A stretch of DNA of 64,000 nt, taken from contig KV918781.1 in the NCBI GenBank assembly GCA_002049455.2, positions 1 to 64,000 of the forward strand, given 5' to 3'. The notes below the pieces were generated by a model. That model was not told the origin of the DNA. It saw only the letters and a program-made list of their open reading frames with translations, and searched no databases. The position numbers were made by a program, and so were the translations under genes. Origin of the DNA: Porphyra umbilicalis (lineage: Eukaryota; Rhodophyta; Bangiophyceae; Bangiales; Bangiaceae). Positions 15,001 through 26,550 of the stretch are shown here, piece after piece. Each line of letters starts with the position of its first letter. The first letter of the stretch is position 1.

Positions 15001-18000
15001 GCTTGGCACCGGTGGGCGTCCAGAGCATGACGTACGCGGCGCTACGTGGCGCACGATGCGTGCTCACACGAGTTTATTCGTAATAATGCCGTCATATACG
15101 ACGTGTGTGCCAATGGCTGAAGAATGTGGACGTTTCGAGGCGGATCAAATGCTCATAAATACAACCAAACACTAAAGAATCCCCCATTGCGCCGCATGCA
15201 CCAAAACGACCTCGTGCTGGTGCCGCAGAGGCGCACCACCGCGTCACCTGCTGTCGCCCATGGCGGACCAAAGAGAGGGAGTTAGTGCATACCGGGGCCA
15301 CTCTCGAGGTCACACTGATTTGTACCTTGATGGTGTGCAGTGAGCTGGAATTACCCGCAACCCCCCCTCAAGGCCCGTCTGAGAGGGGTGAGGCGCCCCA
15401 CCATACTTCTGGGGCCCCCCCCTCCAACGGTTGGTTGACGCGCAACCACCACCAAGTGACGGGTGCGCTGGCCACAGCGGACCTCCTGAACATTTGTGCG
15501 ATGCTTACCTGCCGCCATCAACCCATGCCAGGGCCGCGCTGTGTGCTGTCAGCCGTTCTTGTGTCGTGCACCACGTGGATGCTTGCTACGCGCCCCCGCA
15601 TGGGTGTATCCACCGGTATGATGTGTCATAAACAAGCTGTGGACGGTCGGAAGTGGCTTGGCACCGGTGGGCGTCCAGAGCATGACGTACGCGGCGCTAC
15701 GTGGCGCACGATGCGTGCTCACACGAGTTTATTCGTAATAATGCCGTCATATACGACGTGTGTGCCAATGGCTGAAGAATGTGGACGTTTCGAGGCGGAT
15801 CAAATGCTCATAAATACAACCAAACACTAAAGAATCCCCCATTGCGCCGCATGCACCAAAACGACCTCGTGCTGGTGCCGCAGAGGCGCACCACCGCGTC
15901 ACCTGCTGTCGCCCATGGCGGACCAAAGAGAGGGAGTTAGTGCATACCGGGGCCACTCTCGAGGTCACACTGATTTGTACCTTGATGGTGTGCAGTGAGC
16001 TGGAATTACCCGCAACCCCCCCTCAAGGCCCGTCTGAGAGGGGTGAGGCGCCCCACCATACTTCTGGGGCCCCCCCCTCCAACGGTTGGTTGACGCGCAA
16101 CCACCACCAAGTGACGGGTGCGCTGGCCACAGCGGACCTCCTGAACATTTGTGCGATGCTTACCTGCCGCCATCAACCCATGCCAGGGCCGCGCTGTGTG
16201 CTGTCAGCCGTTCTTGTGTCGTGCACCACGTGGATGCTTGCTACGCGCCCCCGCATGGGTGTATCCACCGGTATGATGTGTCATAAACAAGCTGTGGACG
16301 GTCGGAAGTGGCTTGGCACCGGTGGGCGTCCAGAGCATGACGTACGCGGCGCTACGTGGCGCACGATGCGTGCTCACACGAGTTTATTCGTAATAATGCC
16401 GTCATATACGACGTGTGTGCCAATGGCTGAAGAATGTGGACGTTTCGAGGCGGATCAAATGCTCATAAATACAACCAAACACTAAAGAATCCCCCATTGC
16501 GCCGCATGCACCAAAACGACCTCGTGCTGGTGCCGCAGAGGCGCACCACCGCGTCACCTGCTGTCGCCCATGGCGGACCAAAGAGAGGGAGTTAGTGCAT
16601 ACCGGGGCCACTCTCGAGGTCACACTGATTTGTACCTTGATGGTGTGCAGTGAGCTGGAATTACCCGCAACCCCCCCTCAAGGCCCGTCTGAGAGGGGTG
16701 AGGCGCCCCACCATACTTCTGGGGCCCCCCCCTCCAACGGTTGGTTGACGCGCAACCACCACCAAGTGACGGGTGCGCTGGCCACAGCGGACCTCCTGAA
16801 CATTTGTGCGATGCTTACCTGCCGCCATCAACCCATGCCAGGGCCGCGCTGTGTGCTGTCAGCCGTTCTTGTGTCGTGCACCACGTGGATGCTTGCTACG
16901 CGCCCCCGCATGGGTGTATCCACCGGTATGATGTGTCATAAACAAGCTGTGGACGGTCGGAAGTGGCTTGGCACCGGTGGGCGTCCAGAGCATGACGTAC
17001 GCGGCGCTACGTGGCGCACGATGCGTGCTCACACGAGTTTATTCGTAATAATGCCGTCATATACGACGTGTGTGCCAATGGCTGAAGAATGTGGACGTTT
17101 CGAGGCGGATCAAATGCTCATAAATACAACCAAACACTAAAGAATCCCCCATTGCGCCGCATGCACCAAAACGACCTCGTGCTGGTGCCGCAGAGGCGCA
17201 CCACCGCGTCACCTGCTGTCGCCCATGGCGGACCAAAGAGAGGGAGTTAGTGCATACCGGGGCCACTCTCGAGGTCACACTGATTTGTACCTTGATGGTG
17301 TGCAGTGAGCTGGAATTACCCGCAACCCCCCCTCAAGGCCCGTCTGAGAGGGGTGAGGCGCCCCACCATACTTCTGGGGCCCCCCCCTCCAACGGTTGGT
17401 TGACGCGCAACCACCACCAAGTGACGGGTGCGCTGGCCACAGCGGACCTCCTGAACATTTGTGCGATGCTTACCTGCCGCCATCAACCCATGCCAGGGCC
17501 GCGCTGTGTGCTGTCAGCCGTTCTTGTGTCGTGCACCACGTGGATGCTTGCTACGCGCCCCCGCATGGGTGTATCCACCGGTATGATGTGTCATAAACAA
17601 GCTGTGGACGGTCGGAAGTGGCTTGGCACCGGTGGGCGTCCAGAGCATGACGTACGCGGCGCTACGTGGCGCACGATGCGTGCTCACACGAGTTTATTCG
17701 TAATAATGCCGTCATATACGACGTGTGTGCCAATGGCTGAAGAATGTGGACGTTTCGAGGCGGATCAAATGCTCATAAATACAACCAAACACTAAAGAAT
17801 CCCCCATTGCGCCGCATGCACCAAAACGACCTCGTGCTGGTGCCGCAGAGGCGCACCACCGCGTCACCTGCTGTCGCCCATGGCGGACCAAAGAGAGGGA
17901 GTTAGTGCATACCGGGGCCACTCTCGAGGTCACACTGATTTGTACCTTGATGGTGTGCAGTGAGCTGGAATTACCCGCAACCCCCCCTCAAGGCCCGTCT

Positions 18001-20580
18001 GAGAGGGGTGAGGCGCCCCACCATACTTCTGGGGCCCCCCCCTCCAACGGTTGGTTGACGCGCAACCACCACCAAGTGACGGGTGCGCTGGCCACAGCGG
18101 ACCTCCTGAACATTTGTGCGATGCTTACCTGCCGCCATCAACCCATGCCAGGGCCGCGCTGTGTGCTGTCAGCCGTTCTTGTGTCGTGCATCACGTGGAT
18201 GCTTGCTACGCGCCCCCACATGGGTGTATCCACCGGTATGATGTGTCATAAACAAGCTGTGGACGGTCGGAAGTGGCTTGGCACCGGTGGGCGTCCAGAG
18301 CATGACGTACGCGGCGCTACGTGGCGCACGATGCGTGCTCACACGAGTTTATTCGTAATAATGCCGTCATATACGACGTGTGTGCCAATGGCTGAAGAAT
18401 GTGGACGTTTCGAGGCGGATCAAATGCTCATAAATACAACCAAACACTAAAGAATCCCCCATTGCGCCGCATGCACCAAAACGACCTCGTGCTGGTGCCG
18501 CAGAGGCGCACCACCGCGTCACCTGCTGTCGGCCATGGCGGACCAAAGAGAGGGAGTTAGTGCATACCGGGGCCACTCTCGAGGTCACACTGATTTGTAC
18601 CTTGATGGTGTGCAGTGAGCTGGAATTACCCGCAACCCCCCTCAAGGCCCGTCTGAGAGGGGTGAGGCGCCCCACCATACTTCTGGGGCCCCCCCTCCAA
18701 CGGTTGGTTGACGCGCAACCACCACCAAGTGACGGGTGCGCTGGCCACAGCGGACCTCCTGAACATTTGTGCGATGCTTACCTGCCGCCATCAACCCATG
18801 CCAGGGCCGCGCTGTGTGCTGTCAGCCGTTCTTGTGTCGTGCACCACGTGGATGCTTGCTACGCGCCCCCGCATGGGTGTATCCACCGGTATGATGTGTC
18901 ATAAACAAGCTGTGGACGGTCGGAAGTGGCTTGGCACCGGTGGGCGTCCAGAGCATGACGTACGCGGCGCTACGTGGCGCACGATGCGTGCTCACACGAG
19001 TTTATTCGTAATAATGCCGTCATATACGACGTGTGTGCCAATGGCTGAAGAATGTGGACGTTTCGAGGCGGATCAAATGCTCATAAATACAACCAAACAC
19101 TAAAGAATCCCCCATTGCGCCGCATGCACCAGAACGACCTCGTGCTGGTGCCGCAGAGGCGCACCACCGCGTCACCTGCTGTCGCCCATGGCGGACCAAA
19201 GAGAGGGAGTTAGTGCATACCGGGGCCACTCTCGAGGTCACACTGATTTGTACCTTGATGGTGTGCAGTGAGCTGGAATTACCCGCAACCCCCCCTCAAG
19301 GCCCGTCTGAGAGGGGTGAGGCGCCCCACCATACTTCTGGGGCCCCCCCCTCCAACGGTTGGTTGACGCGCAACCACCACCAAGTGACGGATGCGCTGGC
19401 CACAGCGGACCTCCTGAACATTTGTGCGATGCTTACCTGCCGCCATCAACCCATGCCAGGGCCGCGCTGTGTGCTGTCAGCCGTTCTTGTGTCGTGCACC
19501 ACGTGGATGCTTGCTACGCGCCCCCGCATGGGTGTATCCACCGGTATGATGTGTCATAAACAAGCTGTGGACGGTCGGAAGTGGCTTGGCACCGGTGGGC
19601 GTCCAGAGCATGACGTACGCGGCGCTACGTGGCGCACGATGCGTGCTCACACGAGTTTATTCGTAATAATGCCGTCATATACGACGTGTGTGCCAATGGC
19701 TGAAGAATGTGGACGTTTCGAGGCGGATCAAATGCTCATAAATACAACCAAACACTAAAGAATCCCCCATTGCGCCGCATGCACCAAAACGACCTCGTGC
19801 TGGTGCCGCAGAGGCGCACCACCGCGTCACCTGCTGTCGCCCATGGCGGACCAAAGAGAGGGAGTTAGTGCATACCGGGGCCACTCTCGAGGTCACACTG
19901 ATTTGTACCTTGATGGTGTGCAGTGAGCTGGAATTACCCGCAACCCCCCCTCAAGGCCCGTCTGAGAGGGGTGAGGCGCCCCACCATACTTCTGGGGCCC
20001 CCCCCTCCAACGGTTGGTTGACGCGCAACCACCACCAAGTGACGGGTGCGCTGGCCACAGCGGACCTCCTGAACATTTGTACGATGCTTACCTGCCGCCA
20101 TCAACCCATGCCAGGGCCGCGCTGTGTGCTGTCAGCCGTTCTTGTGTCGTGCATCACGTGGATGCTTGCTACGCGCCCCCACATGGGTGTATCCACCGGT
20201 ATGATGTGTCATAAACAAGCTGTGGACGGTCGGAAGTGGCTTGGCACCGGTGGGCGTCCAGAGCATGACGTACGCGGCGCTACGTGGCGCACGATGCGTG
20301 CTCACACGAGTTTATTCGTAATAATGCCGTCATATACGACGTGTGTGCCAATGGCTGAAGAATGTGGACGTTTCGAGGCGGATCAAATGCTCATAAATAC
20401 AACCAAACACTAAAGAATCCCCCATTGCGCCGCATGCACCAGAACGACCTCGTGCTGGTGCCGCAGAGGCGCACCACCGCGTCACCTGCTGTCGGCCATG
20501 GCGGACCAAAGAGAGGGAGTTAGTGCATACCGGGGCCACTCTCGAGGTCACACTGATTTGTACCTTGATGGTGTGCAGTG
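1..20580. repeat. 655-bp satellite, direct tandem array, about 31.5 units
   Basis: The same unit recurs every 653-655 bases from the left window edge to 20580, all in one orientation. A landmark (the end of a minus-strand 73-codon frame) recurs at 41, 694, 1349, 2004, 2659, 3313 and so on to 20330, 32 times. Units differ by few substitutions and by a C tract of 7 or 8. The array enters the window already under way, so its true length is unknown. The last unit stops abruptly at 20580, where unrelated sequence begins. Each unit has a TATA-like ATAAATA (for example around 104-110) and frames open on both strands. Because the C-tract length changes between units, the plus-strand frame is not kept, which argues against coding. 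No rRNA, tRNA, snRNA or known spliced-leader sequence was recognised. Centromeric, subtelomeric or heterochromatic satellite is the likeliest role; that is inference. Confidence 0.97.
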
Positions 20581-21913
20581 CCAGCCCCGCAATGACGACG
20601 CCGGTACGGAACAGCGGTGCACAGTCATGGGCTCGGGCGGCTGCTGGCATGCACGTCAAGGCGGGCCACAGCACGGCGGGAAATGCGCCGCAGGGGGCCC
20701 TAAATTTAGGCAGCAGCCACACGCACGCGGAAGCCGCCGGCGAGGGTACCTGCGGCAGCTGCCGTTGCTGTGCGCACCGCCGTCACGCTTGGGGCTGGAG
20801 GTGGCCCGATGCAGACGGCCATCCCGGCGGCGAATGCACCGGGGTGGACCGCGCAGCAGGCGACGGCATTTCGAGGCGGCCACCCCGCTGGCGCGGGGCA
20901 CGCCACCACCGCGGGGGGGGGGGGGAAGGGCGCACCCACCCGCGCGCGGGCGCTGTGGCGGCGGCGGGCGGGGGGAGCGTGCAGACGACCACCGCCGGCA
21001 CGCGTGCGTCGGCCGCGCCGACGGTTCCCACGACGGGGGCCATGGGGCGGCTGCCGCGGCGGCGGTGGGGGGCACCGCCCCCCGCCGCAGCCGTCGCCCG
21101 CCCCTCCGCCGCGGCGGCGGCGGCGGCCCCGTGAGGCCCCCGCCGTGTCCCCACCGCCCCACCCGACGGCGGCGCCGCCGCGCCGCGGACCGCAGACGGC
21201 GGGCGGCGACGCGGCCGCGCACCGACGCGGCCGGCGGCACGCCTCTGACGGGGGCCGGGGGGGTGACCCCTCCCCGCCCCCCGCCGCCACCCGCACCGGC
21301 CGGTGCACGCAGGCGGGGTCCAGGGGTCCCCCCCCACCCCTCCCCGACGGGGCGTGCCTCGGCGGTGACGGCGGCTGGCCTCCCCCCCCCCCCCCCGGCG
21401 TGCCACGCTGTCGTCGGGCACACGGACCGAGGGCCCCCCCCCGGCCGCTGCCGCGCGCGCGGCCGCCGGCGCCACCGCCCCCGCGTGACTGGCGGGCACG
21501 GCCGGCTGCGGCCGCAGCGTCCACGCTGTCAGCGCCCCGACGCGCCGGCCGCTTTGGCCGCGCTCGGCGCCCGCAACGTCGTGCGCCTGGCGACGCTGCG
21601 TGCGGCGGGCGGGGGTTGTCGGTGGAGAACCGCGGGCGACGCCACGTCGAGTGCGGCTCACGTGCGCGGTGGGGGTGCGCGTGTGGGCCGCGGGTGGGCG
21701 GGGGCGGGCCGACCGTATCGGGACGGGGCGCTCGCGATGGGTGGCGCCGCACATGAAACAGAGGGGGATGGTCCTATGAAAACGGGCCTTGACGAGCGCA
21801 GTGGCCACGGCGGCGGCGGCACCTCGCTACACGACCGGCCCCTCGGCGGCACCCGCCGCGGGCGCACGCTGCCGGGCGGGCGGGCAGCGGCGCCCCCCCC
21901 CCCCGCCGGCACC
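20581..21913. other. GC-rich stretch between satellite and BTB-BACK gene, no gene recognised
   Basis: About 1.3 kb of extreme GC content with long C and G runs (for example around 20918-20932 and 21380-21396). Frames are open on several strands at once, as expected where stop codons are rare. One plus-strand stretch near 20770-20930 reads as an Ala/Gly/Thr-rich peptide, but it matches no family I know and changes frame repeatedly. It may hold the end of a simple-sequence protein gene or nothing. Confidence 0.4.
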
Positions 21914-22395
21914 CTACGTCCCGTCTGCGTCTTGGAACCAAACGGCCACGCCGACGTGGCGGGACGGGTCCCACGGGGCGCCCCCCCCGGCGCGCGCGGG
22001 CGGCGCCGCCGCGAGCACCGCTCGCACGGCGGCAGCGTCGACCGTCAGGGTTTGGACGACCGTCCAGCCGCCCCCCTCCACCCCCCCCCCCGCCCCCTCC
22101 CCCTCCCCCTCCCCCTCCCTCTCCCCCTCCCCCCCCCCCCCCGCCGCCGCCGTCGCCCCCTCCATCGGCCGCCGCCGGCGCACCCGACGGCGCGAGCGGC
22201 GCCACGAAAAACCGCTCCGCCACCGGCACCCGCCCGTCGCCGGTCGCCGAGCCGACCCGATACGCCGCCATCGTGCCCGTGACGGCCGCCGCCGACGGTG
22301 ACGGGGGTGGGAGCGCCCAGCCGGCGGCGGCGAGGGCGCTCCGCTTGCGGAGCGTCACGTCCAAGCCGCCGGCGCCTTTCCCCGCGGCGGCGGAC

Positions 22396-22433
<38 letters not shown>

Positions 22434-23496
22434 CCGGTGGGCCCACCGCGCCGTCACTTGCCACTCGGCCCAGCGGGTGATCAGAGGCGCGCTCCGCGCA
22501 AAGCCAACGTCCCCCCGCACGTCGACGGCGGCGACGAGGTGCAGGGGGGAGGAGGCGCCAAAGCGGCGGCGGCCGCCGGCCAAAAAGTGGGCGGCGACCG
22601 GGCCCCCAAGCCGCACCCGCAGCGCGTCGTCGAGGCAGGCGTCGAGGAGGCGGCGGGGGATGACCCCAACCCCCAGCCCAGCCGCAGACGCGGGGGGCAA
22701 AGCGAGCGACGCCGACCCCGCCGCCGACGCGGCGCGCGCAGCGTGGAGGAGGGCGAGGATCCGCGCCGCCCCGACGCGCCCCCACCGCACGCACCCGAGG
22801 AGCGCCGCCACCCACCCCTCGTCGAGCGGCGGCGCGTGCGCCGCGCACGTGACGAGCCGCAGCACCACGTCGAGGACCTCATCCTCGTCGGCGGCGGCGA
22901 CATCGTCGCAGCCGAGGAGGAGCGTCAGCACGGCGACGGGAAGGCCACACAAGCCGTGGCCGGCGGCGGCGACGGGGAGGTTGGAGCGGAGGGTGTCGAG
23001 GGCGGCCACGACGACCGCCCGCCGGGGGGGACTCGCAAAGTGCGCCCAGCAGGTGCGCAGGCGGGGGGCGGCGGCGGCGACGGGCATGGCCGACGCCATG
23101 GTGCGGCTCGCCGCGGCGGCGAGGGGCGCCAAGCACAAGCGCTCGGCGGCGCTCATGAGCGCGAGCAGCTTGTCCTCCCCGCCCGCCTCGACGTTCCACC
23201 GGCGGAAGAGCGGCTCGTCCATGTGCCGGGTGTAGAGGTACTCGTGGAGCACTTGCCACACGGGGGTGGACAGGTCCCGCATTTGGATGTGCTGCTGCGT
23301 CTGCTCCCGCATGCCCGCGGAAAAGAGCATGGCGCGAAAGACGGAGCTCGCGGCGGCGAGGATGCACCGGTGGCACCGGAACTCGGTGCCTTGGACGACG
23401 ACCGTGCAGTCGGCCGTGTCGGCATCGCCCTTGAGGCCCCGCTGCACGGCAAGGAGCACGGTGGACTCATCGGGGCGGTCCATGGTCAAACGCATG
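21914..23496 (-). CDS. BTB-BACK domain protein 1 (frame change at a C tract near 22130)
   Basis: Likely substrate adaptor of a Cullin-3 ubiquitin ligase, judged from BTB plus BACK architecture (family knowledge). The start is 23484 (MDRPDE) or 23496 (MRLTMD). Residues about 20-120 form the BTB/POZ domain, with DADTADCTVVVQGTEFRCHR and HEYLYTRHMDEPL. Residues about 150-260 look like BACK, with LPVAVLTLLLGCDD followed by ADEDEVLDVVLRL. A beta-rich C-terminal region follows (LHLVAAVDV, WAEWQVTARW). A glycine run (minus-strand reading of the tracts at 22380-22440 and 22090-22140) interrupts that region. The frame that starts at 23484 runs past the end. The homologous C-terminus (GWTVVQTLTVDAAAVRAVLA, then HVGVAVWFQ and a stop at 21914) is in another frame after the poly-C tract at about 22128-22142. 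This is most simply a homopolymer length error or a recent indel. It is paralogous along its whole length to the gene at 24967-26550 but has no intron in the BTB domain. Confidence 0.85.
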
Positions 23497-24966
23497 GAGG
23501 CTGCGCACACCACCCGCCGTCGCCGCGCGTGTCTGTCTTTGCCCCACAACCGCGAAAAAAAGGAGATGGCAAGGATGCAGCACCCGGCACAACGGCCGGG
23601 GAACGAGGGGAAGGGGGCGGGTGGCGAGGAAAAGTCAAAAGGAGAAATGTCAAGTGGAGAGGGAAGACAGCGGCACGTCGACAAGCACACATTGGAACGC
23701 CATCGGTAGGCCGACCACAAACGAGCTCCTTTACATACTCCGCGTAGCCGCCTCACCGGCACGAAGACCAACCCTTCGCCGCCCTTCCTACCCTCCCCCC
23801 ATCACAGGCACTGCCACGTACCCCAATCGACCACAGCTGGCGCTGCCGGGGTCGCCAACGCGCGCCTCAACCGCTACGACCCCCACCGAGCGCCCCGCGC
23901 CGCACACCCGGCGGTGGCGACCATGACAACGGCCGCCGACGCGGGGCACAACGACAACATCAGCGACGAGCAGCGCGGGATGCGCAGCGCCGAGCCCGTG
24001 TTGACAGCGCGACGACGAGGCGCGACTGGCGCGCGGTGGTGGGAGACACACAGGCGCATTGTCACGGGGAAGCATCGCGGGCCAGCTGGACCAGTGCACA
24101 GAGTGGCAAAATGGTGGAAATTGATTGGCAAATCGACGCCGCATCCATCATCACGCGACCGATCTAATCGTGACGCACCGTCGACGTGCAGACTGACGGG
24201 GAGGAAATGGCAACGTCACGCAATGACGATACGTACCGCGCACTGTCTCGTCCGGCTGCGCCTCCTCCGCGGCACGATTGAGTTGCCCTCCGTTCTGTTC
24301 AATTGCCTCTTCACGTTGTGCGTGGCAGTGGGGAAGAGCTCGTCTACGCTCTTACCAGTTGCCGGCGGCAGCCGGAGCGTCCGCGTTGCTGGCGGCGTGA
24401 CTGGCATGGGTTCTGCAGATGACGTCGATACAGCCTACCCCCCATTTCCCACCGACCCCGGCTCAGCTCTTTCATTCACCCGCGCGCACGGTCGCAACCT
24501 ACTCCACGCCACAGCTGCAGCTGTGGCAGTGATGGTTGTGTGGGCGACAGCTGTCGCCCACACAACCATCACTGACGCCGTCGATGGAAGCGTGGTGAGC
24601 GTGCGAGGCAAACCTCCCCGATTCCGAAAAGATGCCCGCGTCGCGGCACTCACCGACGGCGACATGGTCGCCTGGCGGGAGAGCGAGACGGTGTTGGCAT
24701 CTGCAGAGTGGCCGACCACAGCACGACTCTTGCGCACGGCATGGCGCACAGTCTTGACATCTCTCTCGCGGTTGGACAGGAACCCATGCCAGCTCGTCAT
24801 CCTGGTCGAGATAGGGGGGGTGCACAAAAAGGGACAAAATGCAGCAACAAAAGGGTTGTGAAAATGTCGCAGACAGTCGCTCAGCAGCTACGCGCCACAC
24901 CCCAACGGCCCAGCTGCTCGAACTAGGCCGAACCCACTCCCACCCGCCCTGCCCCCCACCCCCCCC
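23497..24966. other. Intergenic region between the two BTB-BACK genes
   Basis: About 1.5 kb of lower GC content than its neighbours, lying upstream of one BTB-BACK gene and downstream of the other. It holds a 315-codon plus-strand frame (23914-24861) with no recognisable domain; in this composition that length can arise by chance, so I do not call it a gene. The main feature is the double palindrome at 24509-24574. Confidence 0.5.
24509..24574. repeat. Two adjacent perfect palindromes (18 bp and 48 bp)
   Basis: 24509-24526 is an 18-bp perfect palindrome centred on GCTGCAGC. It abuts 24527-24574, a 48-bp perfect palindrome with two 24-base arms and no spacer, centred between 24550 and 24551 on GCGACAGCTGTCGC. 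Both arms were checked base by base. A spacer-free 48-bp palindrome is not expected by chance in 64 kb. It could be a protein-binding site, a cruciform or the scar of a foldback event; the sequence alone does not decide. Confidence 0.95.
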
Positions 24967-26550
24967 TCAGCCGGCCACACGCAGTTGCAGCCACACGCCA
25001 ACGCCGACGTGGCACGTCGGGTCCAACCCGCGGCACGCGCCCCCCGCGTCAGCGGCGACCCCCGCGAGCGCCGCGCGCACAGCCGCCCCCCCCACGGCGA
25101 CGGTGTGGACGGTTTGCCACGCCCCCGCCGCCTTGATCGGCTGCTTGGCGCGGGACGCGACGGGCGACGCAAAAAAGCAGTCGGCGTCGGTCGGCACCTC
25201 CCCATTGGGCCACGCGTGCGGGAGGGTGTAGGCAACGACCGCCCCCGTCACGGCCACGGGCGGCGACGGCACGTGCGCCGCGTAGTCGCCGAGCGCGCTG
25301 CGCACGCGGAGGGTGACCGAAAGGGCGCCGAGCACCCGCGGCGGGGGGCACGCCCAGTCGGCCACCACCTGCCAGTCGGCCCAGTGCGCGAGCGCCGGCG
25401 GGCTGCGGCCGACGGCGACGGGGGCGCCGACGTCGACGGCGGCCACCAGGTGAATGGCCACCTCGGAGCCGCACCGCGGGCGGGCGGCGGCCAAAAAGTG
25501 GCTGTCTTGCGCGTCGAGGCGCACCCGCATCGCGTCGTCGAGGAAGTGCGTCAGCGCCCGCCGCGGCACGCCCGGGTACCCGTCGGGCGTCGGCGCCGCG
25601 CCGGCCACGCGTCGGCCCTCCCGCAAGCCCAACACCAGGGACGGGGTGACGAGGCCCCACCGCACGCAGCCGAGCAGCGCGGCCACCCACCCCGCGTCGA
25701 CCGGCGGCGCGTGCGCGGCGCAGCCGAGGACGCGTAGCACAATGGCCAGCACCGTGTCCTCGTCCGCCACGTCCAAGTCGTCGGCGCGGAGGAGGATGGT
25801 GAGGCACTCGACGGGGAGGCCGCACAGGCCGTGGCCGCCGCTGGCAACGACAAAGTCCTGCCGCAGCGTCTCGAGCGCAGCCTCCACGACCACCCCACGG
25901 GGGGGACACGCGTACCGCGACCACGCGTTGGCGAGGCGCGGCGCCGCGTCGACGGTGCGCATGCGGTGGACCATGGCGGCCGAGGCGGCGTCCATGAGGG
26001 CGGGCAAGTCAAAGCGCTCCGCGGCGTTCATGGTCGACAGCAGGCAGTCCTCCTCCCCAGCCGTGCGTTGATGAAACCCATGAAAGAGTGCGTCGGACAC
26101 CTGAGGAGAGAGATGACCAACGTATGGCAGGGGTGGGCAGCAAGCAACACAGGGAGCCAGGCAATAACGAGAATGGAAGACGTGTCAGAACCCACAGGGC
26201 AGCAAGGACACACAGGCACACGGTCACAAGCACCACGCGCCTCGCCACGCGGTTGCCTGGCACACATGACCGTTACCACGTACCTGTCGAGTGTAGAGGT
26301 ACTCATGTACCACCTCCCAAATGGGCAACGACAGCTCTTCCAGCACCACTCGCCGTTGCGTCTGCTCCCGCATCCCCGACGTAAAGAGCATGGCTCGGAA
26401 GAAGGTGCTTGTCCCCGCCAGGAGACACCGGTGGCACGCAAACTCCACGTCTTGGACCACCACAACGCAGTCGGCCGTCTCAGCGTCGCCCATGAGACAC
26501 TTTTGCGCTTGCAGGAGGACTCGTAGCGAGGCGTGTGCGTCCTCCCCCAT
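24967..26550 (-). CDS. BTB-BACK domain protein 2, two exons
   Basis: Likely Cullin-3 ligase substrate adaptor by domain content. Exon 1 is 26550-26284 (89 codons) and exon 2 is 26100-24967 (377 codons plus stop), giving about 466 residues. The intron 26283-26101 (183 bp) has donor GTACGT and acceptor CTCCTCAG and splits the frame between codons: LYTRQ then VSDALF. The start at 26550 (MGEDAHAS) aligns with the start of the paralogue at 23484. The BTB domain is at residues about 20-120 (GDAETADCVVVVQDVEFACHR, AMLFTSGMREQTQ). A BACK-like region at about 170-260 contains LPVECLTILLRADDLDVADE. The C-terminal beta-rich region contains IHLVAAVDV, WADWQVVADW and HVGVGVWLQ near the end. The frame is intact throughout. 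It is separated from SRP19 by 883 bp and transcribed divergently from it. Confidence 0.9.

Noticed and set aside
20498-22282. 594-codon plus-strand ORF spanning the satellite edge
   Set aside because: It begins in satellite, runs antisense through the end of the BTB-BACK 1 gene and is pure low-complexity Arg/Pro/Gly. Chance frame in GC-rich DNA.
22437-23747. 436-codon plus-strand ORF
   Set aside because: Exact antisense shadow of the BTB-BACK 1 gene, whose domains are clear on the minus strand.
23914-24861. 315-codon plus-strand ORF between the BTB-BACK genes
   Set aside because: No recognisable domain and it runs through the 48-bp palindrome. Length is not compelling without transcripts.
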